Shown here piece after piece: positions 36,348-45,377 of a DNA stretch of 64,000 nucleotides. Made by a program: the position numbers and the translations under genes. Origin of the DNA: Zhaonella formicivorans (lineage in GTDB: Bacteria; Bacillota; DUOV01; Zhaonellaceae); contig NZ_CP085524.1 in assembly GCF_004353525.1 (NCBI RefSeq), positions 558,001-622,000 of the forward strand. Direction: 5' to 3'. Positions within the stretch are counted from its first letter, which is position 1; each line of letters opens with the position of its first letter. The notes under the pieces are model-generated. The model made no database searches and was not told where the DNA came from. It was given only the letters and a program-made list of their open reading frames with translations.

Positions 36348-37370
36348 ATGCGGTCAAAACTGGAAGAAATCAGAAAAAACGGCCGGGAAGAATTGGAGCA
36401 TGCTCAAAGCCTGGAAGTTTTAAATGATTTGCGCATTAAATATTTGGGGAAAAAAGGCATCTTAACACAGGTGCTGCGCGGGATGGGAGCATTATCTCCC
36501 GAAGAACGGCCATTAATAGGGCAGTTGGCGAACCAGATCAAAGATGAATTGGAAAAGCTGATGACAGCCAAAAGTGAGAGTCTCGGAAGAGAAGCCCTAA
36601 GGCAAAAATTAGCCGCTGAGACTATAGATGTAACCCTGCCTGGGCGATTTTTTCCGCTGGGACATAAGCATCCATTGACTCTGGTTTTGGATGAAATCAA
36701 ATCAATTTTTACGGGCATGGGCTTTACAGTGGCTGAGGGCCCTGAAGTTGAGCTGGATTACTATAATTTTGAAGCCTTAAATTTGCCAAAAGATCACCCG
36801 GCCAGGGATATGCAGGATTCCTTTTACATTACTGAAGAAATGCTTTTAAGAACCCATACCTCGCCGGTCCAGGTACGTGTAATGCAGGGGATGACTCCGG
36901 AACTGCCAGTGAAAATTATTGCACCCGGAAAAGTGTACCGGCGGGATGATGATGCTACTCATTCCCCCATGTTTCATCAGGTCGAAGGTCTGCTGGTCGA
37001 CAAAAGGGTAACATTTGCCGATTTAAAAGGTACACTGCTTGCCTTTGCCAGGCAGATGTTTGGCGAGGACAGACAGATCCGGCTGAGACCTAGTTATTTC
37101 CCTTTTACCGAGCCCAGTGCGGAAGTGGATATATCATGTTTTAATTGCGGTGGCCAAGGGTGCAAGGTATGTAAGAATACAGGATGGCTTGAGATTTTAG
37201 GGAGCGGAATGGTTCACCCTAAAGTATTGGAAATGTCGGGTTATGACCCGGAGCAAGTTAGCGGCTTTGCTTTCGGTATGGGGGTTGAAAGAATAGCTAT
37301 GCTGAAATATGGGATTGATGACTTGAGACTGCTGTTTGATAACGACCTCCGGTTTATCGAGCAGTTTTAA
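36348..37370 (+). CDS. pheS: Phenylalanyl-tRNA synthetase alpha subunit
   Basis: This 340-residue subunit holds the catalytic site: an N-terminal coiled coil, then [20 protein letters not shown], motif 2 around [19 protein letters not shown], and motif 3 [36 protein letters not shown] insertion is typical of many bacterial PheS. The ATG at 36348 has GGAGGATATTG upstream. It forms an operon with pheT, 19 bases on. Confidence 0.97.
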   Translation: MRSKLEEIRKNGREELEHAQSLEVLNDLRIKYLGKKGILTQVLRGMGALSPEERPLIGQLANQIKDELEKLMTAKSESLGREALRQKLAAETIDVTLPGRFFPLGHKHPLTLVLDEIKSIFTGMGFTVAEGPEVELDYYNFEALNLPKDHPARDMQDSFYITEEMLLRTHTSPVQVRVMQGMTPELPVKIIAPGKVYRRDDDATHSPMFHQVEGLLVDKRVTFADLKGTLLAFARQMFGEDRQIRLRPSYFPFTEPSAEVDISCFNCGGQGCKVCKNTGWLEILGSGMVHPKVLEMSGYDPEQVSGFAFGMGVERIAMLKYGIDDLRLLFDNDLRFIEQF

Positions 37371-37389
37371 ATAATGGGAGGTAAACGGT

Positions 37390-39816
37390 ATGCAAGTATC
37401 TATGAAATGGCTTAAAGATTATGTGGCAGTGGAGTTGTCTTCCAAAGAACTGGCCCACAAATTAACAATGGCCGGTATACCTGTGGACGGTGTAAAGCAA
37501 TTGGGAGAAGGCATTACCAATGTTGTGGCAGGGGAAATCATAGATGTTAGGCCTCATCCCCAGGCTGATAGGCTGGTGATATGCTCTGTTAAAATAAGCG
37601 CTTCCGGTGGGCCTCTGGCTATCGTTACAGGTGCCAAAAACGTAAAAGCCGGTATGAAAGTGCCGGTAGCACTAGTGGGGGCAACTTTGCCCAATGGTGT
37701 TCAAATTGAAAAAGCAGTATTCCGGGGCGTTGAATCTTTTGGCATGCTTTGTTCAGCCCAGGAATTGCAGCTTGATCCGTCAGGACTCCCTGAGGATGAA
37801 AAACATGGCATTATGAGCCTGCCGCCAGAGGCGGAGCCAGGTATGCCCGTGCAGCAAATTCTGGGTTTGGATGACGAAGTTTTAGAATTGGATCTGACGC
37901 CCAACCGGGCTGATTGCTTGAGTGTGATTAACATAGCCCGTGAAGTGAGTGCTATCACCGGTGCAGAACTAAAGCTCCCGCAGATTAATGAAGAAGGGGT
38001 AAGCTCTGAAACTGAGCAAATGGCTGCAGTGGAAATTAAGGCCCCGGATCTGTGTGGACGCTACATTGCGAGAGTTGTAAAGGATATTAAGATCGGCCCT
38101 TCTCCTGCTTGGTTAAGGCATCGGCTGGAGGCAGCCGGGATGCGTTCCATCAACAATATCGTCGATGTTACTAATTTTGTCATGCTGGAGATGGGGCAGC
38201 CTTTGCACGCTTTTGATTACGACAAATTAGCTGGACACCAAATAATTGTCCGCCGTGCCAAGGATAAAGAAACGATGTTCACTTTAGACGGCCAGAAGCG
38301 TCAGCTGGATGAAGAAATGCTGGTTATTGCCGACGCGGAAAATCCGGTGGCAATTGCCGGGGTAATGGGCGGTTTGGAATCGGAGGTTACAGTCAACACT
38401 AAAACAATACTTCTGGAATCAGCCCATTTCGATGGCGCCAGCATCAGAAAAACCTCCAGAAAACTTGGGTTGCGCTCGGAAGCTTCCAGCAGGTTTGAAA
38501 AAGGGGTAAATATTGACGGCGCTTTAGCTGCAGTAAACCGGGCTGTAGATTTAATCGAACAGCTGGGAGCCGGAAAGGCTGTGCCCGGTAAAATAGATCA
38601 GTATCCCATGAAGAGACATGAAACAGTAATTGCCTTAAGGCCTCACAGGGTCAATCAGCTCCTGGGGACCAATATCGGTGCGGAAGAAATTGTTAACATT
38701 CTTTGCCGGTTACATTTAGGAGTAACGTCAAGTGGGGATGAACTGCTGGTTAAAGTCCCTTCCTACCGTGGTGATTTAACTCAAGAAGTTGATTTAATTG
38801 AGGAAGTGGCCAGAATTCACGGTTATGATCTGGTACCAACCACTTTGCCGCAAGGCGCCATGGGACAGAGTAAGAAAAATATCAGCCAGCTGTTGGAAGA
38901 ACGGGCCAAGCAAATTTTGCTCGCCTGTGGAATGACAGAAATCATTACTTACAGCTTTATCAGCCCGAAAGCTTTGGATAAAATTGGGCTGGAGGCCGCT
39001 CATCCTTTGAGGAACGTAGTAAAAATTAAAAATCCGTTAAGCGAAGAGCAAAGCGTTATGCGCACCACTCTTTTGCCTGGGCTTCTTGAGATTGCATCCC
39101 GCAACATCAACCGCAGGCAGAAAAATTTAAGCATATTTGAAAGCGGGCGGGTCTTTTGGCCTAAGGAAGCAGTAGCAGAGCTGCCTGTGGAAGAGAAGAT
39201 GCTGGCCGGTTTGGTAAGTGGGGAATTAAGCAAAACATGGAATTGGCCTCAAGTAGAGATGGACTTTTATTACATGAAAGGAATCCTGGAACAGCTGCTG
39301 GCAGGTCTAAACAACCAGCAAGTGAAGTTTGTCCCCAGCAGCAGCTATAGCACTTTTCATCCCGGCAGAACTGCCGAGGTTTTCAGCGACGGCAGGAGGA
39401 TCGGTGTAATCGGGGAAATCCATCCCGACGTATTGACTAATTACGGTTTAGAACAGAAAGCCTGTGCCTTTGAACTGCAAATCGCACTTTTAATCGACAA
39501 TTTTGCTAAAGTAAAACAATACACACCACTGCCTAAATATCCGGCAGTAGAGCGGGACATGGCGTTGTTGGTACCCCATGGGGTTAGCTCGCAGGAAGTG
39601 GAACAGGTGATTGCTGCCGTTGGTGGAAATTACTTAAACAGCTACAGGTTGTTTGACGTATATAGAGGGAAACAAGTACCGGAAGGTTTCAAAAGTATGG
39701 CTTATAACTTAATTTACCAAGCCCACGACAGGACACTGACTGATGACGAAGTGCAGGCAATTCATCAGAAGATTGAGCAGGAATTGCAGGACCGATTTGG
39801 AGCTTATCTCCGGTAA
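37390..39816 (+). CDS. pheT: Phenylalanyl-tRNA synthetase beta subunit
   Basis: This 808-residue subunit has the normal domain order: tRNA-binding EMAP-like domain (about 40-150), B3/B4 with editing site, B5, the catalytic-like core and the C-terminal anticodon-binding domain (PLPKYPAVERDMALLV). The length matches bacterial PheT. TGGGAGGTAAACGGT precedes the ATG. Confidence 0.97.
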   Translation: MQVSMKWLKDYVAVELSSKELAHKLTMAGIPVDGVKQLGEGITNVVAGEIIDVRPHPQADRLVICSVKISASGGPLAIVTGAKNVKAGMKVPVALVGATLPNGVQIEKAVFRGVESFGMLCSAQELQLDPSGLPEDEKHGIMSLPPEAEPGMPVQQILGLDDEVLELDLTPNRADCLSVINIAREVSAITGAELKLPQINEEGVSSETEQMAAVEIKAPDLCGRYIARVVKDIKIGPSPAWLRHRLEAAGMRSINNIVDVTNFVMLEMGQPLHAFDYDKLAGHQIIVRRAKDKETMFTLDGQKRQLDEEMLVIADAENPVAIAGVMGGLESEVTVNTKTILLESAHFDGASIRKTSRKLGLRSEASSRFEKGVNIDGALAAVNRAVDLIEQLGAGKAVPGKIDQYPMKRHETVIALRPHRVNQLLGTNIGAEEIVNILCRLHLGVTSSGDELLVKVPSYRGDLTQEVDLIEEVARIHGYDLVPTTLPQGAMGQSKKNISQLLEERAKQILLACGMTEIITYSFISPKALDKIGLEAAHPLRNVVKIKNPLSEEQSVMRTTLLPGLLEIASRNINRRQKNLSIFESGRVFWPKEAVAELPVEEKMLAGLVSGELSKTWNWPQVEMDFYYMKGILEQLLAGLNNQQVKFVPSSSYSTFHPGRTAEVFSDGRRIGVIGEIHPDVLTNYGLEQKACAFELQIALLIDNFAKVKQYTPLPKYPAVERDMALLVPHGVSSQEVEQVIAAVGGNYLNSYRLFDVYRGKQVPEGFKSMAYNLIYQAHDRTLTDDEVQAIHQKIEQELQDRFGAYLR

Positions 39817-39878
39817 GCAGGAATTCGCAAAAATATAGCGAATGAAAAAGAATATTGGCAAATAAAGGAGGGTTGCGT

Positions 39879-40148
39879 TTGCAACAGGAAAAAGACTACA
39901 AGAACAGGGTTTCAGTTAATATTTACAACTCGGAATACGTTGTCCGGGCAAACGAACCTTCTGATTACATTGAAATGCTTGCTGCGCTGGTAGACAGGAA
40001 AATGCGCCAGATCGGGCAAAGAAATCCAAACATGCCCGTTTCCAAAGTTGCAGTGCTGACTGCCTTGAATTTAGCCGATGAGCTTTGTAAATTACAAGAA
40101 GATTACGATGCGCTGGTAAAATTGATTGAAGAAGCAAAACGATCTTAA
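39879..40148 (+). CDS. zapA: Cell division protein ZapA
   Basis: This 89-residue protein has the ZapA fold: RVSVNIYNSEYVVRANEPSDYIEML and a C-terminal coiled coil (ADELCKLQEDYDALVKLIEE). ZapA bundles FtsZ at midcell. The TTG at 39879 is chosen because AAAGGAGGG lies at 39864-39872; an upstream in-frame TTG at 39855 would put this site inside the gene. A terminator follows. Confidence 0.88.
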   Translation: MQQEKDYKNRVSVNIYNSEYVVRANEPSDYIEMLAALVDRKMRQIGQRNPNMPVSKVAVLTALNLADELCKLQEDYDALVKLIEEAKRS

Positions 40149-40155
40149 CAAATAG

Positions 40156-40187
40156 CGCTTTACCTAAAGTGGTAAAGCGTTATTTTT
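40156..40187 (+). terminator. Terminator of pheST-zapA
   Basis: CGCTTTACC (40156-40164) pairs with GGTAAAGCG (40171-40179), followed by TTATTTTT. Confidence 0.85.
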
Positions 40188-40269
40188 AAATACCGCATTA
40201 ATTGCCGCCATGGTGGGAAAATTATGGCCAGGCGGCGATTGTTTGCACCAATGCCTGGGGTGAAGAAAT

Positions 40270-42003
40270 GTGACTAATTTGGAAATTGCGTGGATTTTTT
40301 CCGAAATAGCTGACCTGCTGGAATTAAAAGAAGAAAGCTCTTTTAAAGTCCGGGCTTATCGCAAGGCTGCAAAAACAATCAAGCATTTATCGGACGATTT
40401 AGGCAGCCTCTGGAAAAAAGGGAAGCTGACTGAACTACCGGGGATAGGCAAAAACTTAAGCGATAAAATAGCAGAACTTCTATCCACCGGACAATGTGCC
40501 TTTCACCAGCGGTTGAAAGAAGAAGTTCCGGTTACATTACGGGAACTTTTAGCTATCCCCGGTTTAGGGTCTAAGTCTGTGCGCTTAATCCATGAACGAT
40601 TACATGTGAATAACATGGAAGAATTGGAAGCAGCGGCAAAGGAAAAGAAAATCCGCACTTTACCGGGGATGGGGAGCAAAACTGAGCTGAATATTCTGCG
40701 AAGTATTGAAATGTTAAAGCAGAATGCTCAAAGTGAAGTACCCATCGGTGTAGCATTGCCTTTGGCTAATCTATTTTTAAATGACTTAAAACGTTTGCCT
40801 GAAGTTACTGACGGGGCTATCTGCGGGAGTTTGCGCAGGGGTAAAGAGCTGGTAAAGGATATAGATTTGCTAATTGCTACCCGTAACCCCGACTTAGTAA
40901 GGCAAACAGTATTGAAACATCCCCAAGTGAAAGATATTATAACTTCCGGCAACGAAAAAAGTGCTGTTTTAACATGGTTGGGTGTAAAAGTGGAAGTTCG
41001 CACAGTGTCACCCGACCAATTTTGGTCTGCTTTACACCATTTGACTGGCTCCAAAGAACATCATGAAAGACTGAGGCAACGAGCAAGATCTTTGGGTCTG
41101 AAAGTCAATGAGTATGGCATTTTTCCCGAAGGCTCCGAGGTTAGTTTGGAGATAAAGGGGGAAGAGGATATCTACCGGGCTACAGGCGTTCCTTATATTC
41201 CGCCAGAGCTAAGGGAGGACAGCGGTGAATGGGAAGCTGCCCTGGAAAATGACTTGCCAAGACTGTTGGAACTTGAGGATATAAAAGGAGATTTACACCT
41301 GCACACTTCCTGGAGCGACGGAATCCACAGCATTGAAGAAATGGCCGACGCCGCCAGACGCAAGGGTTACGAATATATTGCCATAACCGATCATTCCCGG
41401 AGTTTGGGAATTGCCAATGGTTTATCTATCGAGCGTTTGCAGGAACAACATGCCCTTATCAAGCAAATGAATTCACAGTCAGCAGATTTGAAAATACTCA
41501 CAGGGGTTGAGGCTGACATCTTACAAGACGGACGGCTTGACTACCCCGATGAAATTTTGGAGCAGTGCGATGTGGTTATTGCCTCCATTCATACAGGATT
41601 CCGGCAGGAAATGGAGAAACTTACACTAAGGGCTGAGGCTGCCTTAAAAAATCCATACGTACACATTTTGGCACATCCTACGGGACGTATTTTGGGCCGA
41701 CGTAAACCATACGACATAGATTTGGACAGGCTCTTTCAACTAGCGAAGGCAGAGGGCAAGGCTTTGGAAATAAATTCTTCCATAGACCGGCTGGACTTAA
41801 ATGCAGCACTAGCACGCCGGGCAGCCTACGAATTTGAAATACCGATTGTCATCAATACTGATGCCCATGATGTGTCGAGATTGGAGGAAATGGCATACGG
41901 GGTAACCACCGCCCGCAGAGGTTGGTTGACTAAGGAACAGGTAGTCAATACCAAATCCAAACTTGAGCTGGATAAATTTTTAAAACGGAGAAGAATCGAG
42001 TAA
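40270..42003 (+). CDS. polX: Family X DNA polymerase/3'-5' exonuclease PolX
   Basis: This 577-residue protein has helix-hairpin-helix motifs (LPGIGKNLSDKIAELLSTG), the PolX palm with CGSLRRGKELVKDIDLL (first two catalytic Asp), and a C-terminal PHP domain starting DLHLHTSWSDGIHSIEEM, which gives the exonuclease. At the place of the third palm Asp it has VKVEVRTV, that is Glu instead of the usual Asp. It probably fills short gaps in base excision repair. GTG start after GGGGTGAAGAAAT. It overlaps the glycosylase gene by one base, so a repair operon is likely. Confidence 0.94.
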   Translation: MTNLEIAWIFSEIADLLELKEESSFKVRAYRKAAKTIKHLSDDLGSLWKKGKLTELPGIGKNLSDKIAELLSTGQCAFHQRLKEEVPVTLRELLAIPGLGSKSVRLIHERLHVNNMEELEAAAKEKKIRTLPGMGSKTELNILRSIEMLKQNAQSEVPIGVALPLANLFLNDLKRLPEVTDGAICGSLRRGKELVKDIDLLIATRNPDLVRQTVLKHPQVKDIITSGNEKSAVLTWLGVKVEVRTVSPDQFWSALHHLTGSKEHHERLRQRARSLGLKVNEYGIFPEGSEVSLEIKGEEDIYRATGVPYIPPELREDSGEWEAALENDLPRLLELEDIKGDLHLHTSWSDGIHSIEEMADAARRKGYEYIAITDHSRSLGIANGLSIERLQEQHALIKQMNSQSADLKILTGVEADILQDGRLDYPDEILEQCDVVIASIHTGFRQEMEKLTLRAEAALKNPYVHILAHPTGRILGRRKPYDIDLDRLFQLAKAEGKALEINSSIDRLDLNAALARRAAYEFEIPIVINTDAHDVSRLEEMAYGVTTARRGWLTKEQVVNTKSKLELDKFLKRRRIE

Positions 42004-42599
42004 TGTCCAATGTTTTTTGGGGGGAAAGATTAGGTTACGACTTTTTTGCCAGGGAAACTGCTCTGGTAGCCCGGGAACTTTTGGGGAAATGGTTGGTCCA
42101 CCATGACAAAGAGGGCCTAACTGGCGGGATTATCGTTGAGACAGAAGCTTATTTGGGTATGGATGACCCCGCCTGCCACGCCGCAAGGGGCTGTACCCCG
42201 CGCAATCGAGTGATGTTTGGGCCTGCAGGAATCATTTATATTTATTTTATTTACGGCGTCCATTACTGTTTAAATGTGACAACTGCTTCACCGAAACAGC
42301 CGGAAGCAGTCCTTATCCGAGCGTTGGAACCTCGGGTTGGGCTTGAATTAATGGAAAGGCGCCGTAAGCGCGGCAAAGTTACAGAGCTCTGTTCCGGGCC
42401 AGGTAAACTGGTGCAGGCTCTGGGAATTACAAAACAGCTCAACGGTTCAAGCGCTTTAGAAGGTCCTATAGGTTTCTATGCAAATTCTGAAGGGGTAGAG
42501 AGGCCAATTACTGTTACAACCAGGGTGGGTATTTCCAAAGCAGTAGATTGGCCGTTAAGGTACTATCTCACAGGCAATCCCTATGTTTCCAGAAGTTAG
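42003..42599 (+). CDS. 3-methyladenine DNA glycosylase (AAG/MPG family)
   Basis: This 198-residue protein removes alkylated purines. It matches the MPG family: FFARETALVARELLGKWLV, IIVETEAYLGMDDPACHAARG with the catalytic Glu, RNRVMFGPAGIIYIYFIYGVHYCLN, and LCSGPGKLVQALGI. Its ATG overlaps the stop of polX. Repair of methylated bases followed by PolX gap filling is a coherent pathway. Confidence 0.95.
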   Translation: MSNVFWGERLGYDFFARETALVARELLGKWLVHHDKEGLTGGIIVETEAYLGMDDPACHAARGCTPRNRVMFGPAGIIYIYFIYGVHYCLNVTTASPKQPEAVLIRALEPRVGLELMERRRKRGKVTELCSGPGKLVQALGITKQLNGSSALEGPIGFYANSEGVERPITVTTRVGISKAVDWPLRYYLTGNPYVSRS

Positions 42600-42721
42600 G
42601 GGGGCACAAAATAATATTTCCATTAAAAGGAGGACTACCGGCAGCAATAATTGAATAATACTAAATATCATAATACTTTCGCAAGGAATTTTGGCGTTCT
42701 ATTTGGAATATAAAATATGGG

Positions 42722-43681
42722 GTGAAGAAATTGAAGATAGCTGAAATTTATAAATTAATAGTACAAAAAGGAATGGAAGCAGACCCCAGGGGATTGGCCG
42801 AAGTGCAAAAACTATTAGATAAAAACCGCAAGAAGTTTGAAGAGCTAAAACCTGAGGAGCAAGCGGAGTTCGATCAGGAACAACTAAGTAACCCTTACAG
42901 CGATACTCGGGTGCTGTATGGCGACGATGAGAGAGAAGTAAAAACCATTTTGGCCGGTATCGACATTGAAATGGGTGAACTGCTTTTGGCTGAGCATTTA
43001 GCCGTCAAGGGCAAAAAGATCGACTTGGTTTTGGCCCACCACCCGGAAGGTAAAGCTTTAGCGGCTTTACATGATGTAATGCATCTCCAGGAGGATATTC
43101 TTTATAAATTAGGCGTTCCTATTAACATAGCGGAAGACATTATGTCCAGCAGGATCGCTGAAGTGAAAAGAGGGCTCTCGCCATTAAACCACAATAGAAC
43201 GGTAGATGGGGCTAAACTCCTGGATCTGCCTTTAATGTGCGCCCATACTCCTGCTGATAACCTGGTGACCACTTTTTTGGATAGGCTCTTTGCAGAACGG
43301 AAACCGGAGACAGTAGGGGATATCATAAAAATATTAAAAGAAATACCAGAATTTAAAGAGGCAGTGAAAGTCAATGCCGGTCCAACGGTTTTTGTGGGCA
43401 GCAAAGAACGAAGGGCCGGAAAGATTTTTGTGGATATGACGGGAGGGACGGGCGGTTCTGAAGATGCTTACGCCAAACTGGCCGATGCCGGGGTTGGTAC
43501 AATAGTAGGCATGCATATCGGGGAGAAACATCGCAAAGAAGCCGAGAAGGCCCATCTTAATGTAGTCATTGCCGGGCATATGTCCAGTGATTCCCTGGGT
43601 ATGAATTTAATACTGGATGAGCTAGAGAAACAAGGTATAGAGGTCTTATGTTGCTCCGGACTTATTCGTCATAAGAGATAA
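42722..43681 (+). CDS. NIF3-like metal-binding protein
   Basis: This 319-residue protein resembles the NIF3-like (NGG1p-interacting factor 3) proteins of Clostridia. The metal-site pattern appears in DLVLAHHPEGKAL near residue 100 and in VDMTGGTGGSEDAYAKLAD and VIAGHMSSDSLGMNLI near the C-terminus. The biochemical role of the family is not settled. GTG at 42722 is the long start; TTG at 42731 with GGGGTGA before it is equally likely. It precedes the hydrogenase maturation genes, with a terminator between. Confidence 0.75.
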   Translation: MKKLKIAEIYKLIVQKGMEADPRGLAEVQKLLDKNRKKFEELKPEEQAEFDQEQLSNPYSDTRVLYGDDEREVKTILAGIDIEMGELLLAEHLAVKGKKIDLVLAHHPEGKALAALHDVMHLQEDILYKLGVPINIAEDIMSSRIAEVKRGLSPLNHNRTVDGAKLLDLPLMCAHTPADNLVTTFLDRLFAERKPETVGDIIKILKEIPEFKEAVKVNAGPTVFVGSKERRAGKIFVDMTGGTGGSEDAYAKLADAGVGTIVGMHIGEKHRKEAEKAHLNVVIAGHMSSDSLGMNLILDELEKQGIEVLCCSGLIRHKR

Positions 43682-43693
43682 AATTCGTACTAC

Positions 43694-43730
43694 AACCTAC
43701 CTTTCTTTTCTCGAGGTAGGTTTCTTTATT
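43694..43730 (+). terminator. Terminator of the NIF3-like gene
   Basis: AACCTACCT (43694-43702) pairs with AGGTAGGTT (43714-43722), followed by TCTTTATT. Confidence 0.8.
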
Positions 43731-43740
43731 CTAAAGTTCG

Positions 43741-43768
43741 TTACATTTTTCACAACTTGGAATATAAT
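43741..43768 (+). promoter_or_regulatory. Promoter of hydE
   Basis: TTACAT (43741-43746), 16 bases, TATAAT (43763-43768), 22 bases before the hydE start. Confidence 0.7.
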
Positions 43769-43790
43769 TAAGAGGGGGGATTGTTCTGGG

Positions 43791-44834
43791 ATGGAAGTGG
43801 CAAATACCGTGGCTAAGGCCGAAACAAGTCATAAATTGAGTAAAGACGAGATTATCTGCCTGCTTGCTGCAGAAGGAGATCGGGCAGAAAAGCTCTATCA
43901 AGTTGCTGATATTACTCGAGCGAAATATATGGGTGATGATGTTCACCTCCGAGGGATTATTGAATTTTCCAATTATTGCCAGAGAAATTGCTTGTACTGT
44001 GGCTTAAGGGCGGGTAACCAGCATCTCAGGCGCTATCGTTTGAAACCGGATGAAATACTGCAAATAGCCAAACAGGGCGCATTATTAGGATACCAAACCG
44101 TTGTGTTGCAGTCCGGCGAGGACCCGTGGTACGATGCCGCAACAATTGCCAGAGTCGTAGAAAAAATCAAAAAAGAACTTAACATCGCCATAACTTTAAG
44201 CATAGGGGAAAAAAGCAGGGAAGACTATCGCCTTTTCCGGGAAGCCGGTGCCGACCGTTACTTGCTTAAACATGAAACTGCTAATAAAGAGCTTTTTAAA
44301 GTATTGAGGCCGGGTACTGAGTTAGAGCGAAGGTTGGAATGTTTGAGCTGGTTAAAGGAGCTAGGGTTTCAAGTGGGGTCAGGTAATATGGTCGGGTTAC
44401 CTGGACAGACAGTGGATGATTTAGCTGAAGATCTGCTGCTCTTAAAAAAGTTGGACGTGGAAATGGCGGGAATCGGCCCATTCATTCCCCATCCCAACAC
44501 GCCGCTAGGCGGTTCAAAAGGGGGAACAGTGGAAATGACTCTGAAATGCCTGGCAGCAGCTCGCCTGCTTATGCCATTGACCCATTTGCCGGCTACCACT
44601 GCGTTGGGCAGCATTGACCAGCAGGGAAGGCAGAAGGCGCTCCGCGCCGGAGCAAACGTTGTCATGCCCAATATTACTCCTGGGGATTACCGCAAATATT
44701 ATGAGATTTATCCCGGAAAGATCTGTGTTGGGGATAAACCTCAAGATTGCCGTTTTTGTATTGAGGGTATAATTTTAAGTCTGGGGAGAAAGGTGGGTAC
44801 TGGACCTGGACATAGCCCGAAGTTTTTAAGTTAA
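43791..44834 (+). CDS. hydE: [FeFe]-hydrogenase maturase HydE (radical SAM)
   Basis: This 347-residue radical SAM protein takes part in building the 2Fe subcluster of the H-cluster. It has the CX3CX2C motif in NYCQRNCLYCGL, the BATS domain region and SGNMVGLPGQTVDDLAEDLL typical of HydE. Related enzymes are biotin synthase and PylB, but the neighbouring TM1266, HydF and HydG genes fix the assignment. The ATG has AGAGGGGGGATTG upstream. Confidence 0.94.
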   Translation: MEVANTVAKAETSHKLSKDEIICLLAAEGDRAEKLYQVADITRAKYMGDDVHLRGIIEFSNYCQRNCLYCGLRAGNQHLRRYRLKPDEILQIAKQGALLGYQTVVLQSGEDPWYDAATIARVVEKIKKELNIAITLSIGEKSREDYRLFREAGADRYLLKHETANKELFKVLRPGTELERRLECLSWLKELGFQVGSGNMVGLPGQTVDDLAEDLLLLKKLDVEMAGIGPFIPHPNTPLGGSKGGTVEMTLKCLAAARLLMPLTHLPATTALGSIDQQGRQKALRAGANVVMPNITPGDYRKYYEIYPGKICVGDKPQDCRFCIEGIILSLGRKVGTGPGHSPKFLS

Positions 44835-44884
44835 TTAATAGTCCAAAGCCTTGATTAATGCTTTTCATATAAAAAAATTAAACA

Positions 44885-45050
44885 TGGTACAGCTTCTGAC
44901 CGGAGTGGGCATCTGCCTGCCCGGAAGGAACAGTTGCTTTTCTAGGCCCTGCGATGACAGGTGGCAACACTGACTCAAGGGGGTGAAGGTATTATCTTGC
45001 CCTCTGTCAGGCCTGTCTTCCTTTGCGGGGAAACAGGCCTTTTTGCTTAG
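44885..45050 (+). promoter_or_regulatory. Riboswitch-like leader upstream of the TM1266-type gene, hydF and hydG
   Basis: The gap between hydE and the next gene holds several stacked hairpins: GGGCA-TCTGCC-TGCCC (44907-44922), GTG-GCAA-CAC with a GNRA loop (44961-44970), and TGACAG (44955-44960) pairing with CTGTCA (45004-45009). A terminator follows: AGGCCTGT (45009-45016) with ACAGGCCT (45033-45040) and T4. GACAGG (44956-44961) can instead pair with CCTGTC (45012-45017), which would break the terminator. This is the arrangement of a switch. I cannot match it to a named riboswitch. Confidence 0.6.
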
Positions 45051-45089
45051 GTTGGCTTAAAAATCAATGTCGGGAAGAGGAGGTGGATT

Positions 45090-45341
45090 ATGAGTGTCGG
45101 GCGACGAATCGGTGTAATAGGCATAGTTATTGAAGACAGGGAACAGGTTCCAAGGATTAACAACATATTGAGCGACTTTAATGAAGTTATTTTAGGCAGA
45201 ATGGGGGTTCCTTACAGGGAAAGAGGTGTGGCCGTAATTTCGCTCATTGTAGACGGCAATACCGATGAAATAGGGGCCCTGACCGGCAAGCTGGGGCAAA
45301 TCGGAGGTGTTCAAGTTAAGAGCGCTTTAGTCTCACGTTAG
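45090..45341 (+). CDS. TM1266-family hydrogenase-system regulator
   Basis: This 83-residue ACT-like protein (IGVIGIVIEDREQVPRIN, VISLIVDGNTDEIGALTGKL) resembles the small putative iron-only hydrogenase regulator TM1266, a NikR-C-like fold with no DNA-binding domain. It is regularly linked to hydEFG. Its ligand is unknown. AGAGGAGGTGGATT precedes the ATG. Confidence 0.88.
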   Translation: MSVGRRIGVIGIVIEDREQVPRINNILSDFNEVILGRMGVPYRERGVAVISLIVDGNTDEIGALTGKLGQIGGVQVKSALVSR

Positions 45342-45377
45342 CTGCTGGTTTTTGCAGGTATTTTCTAGAAAGGGGAT

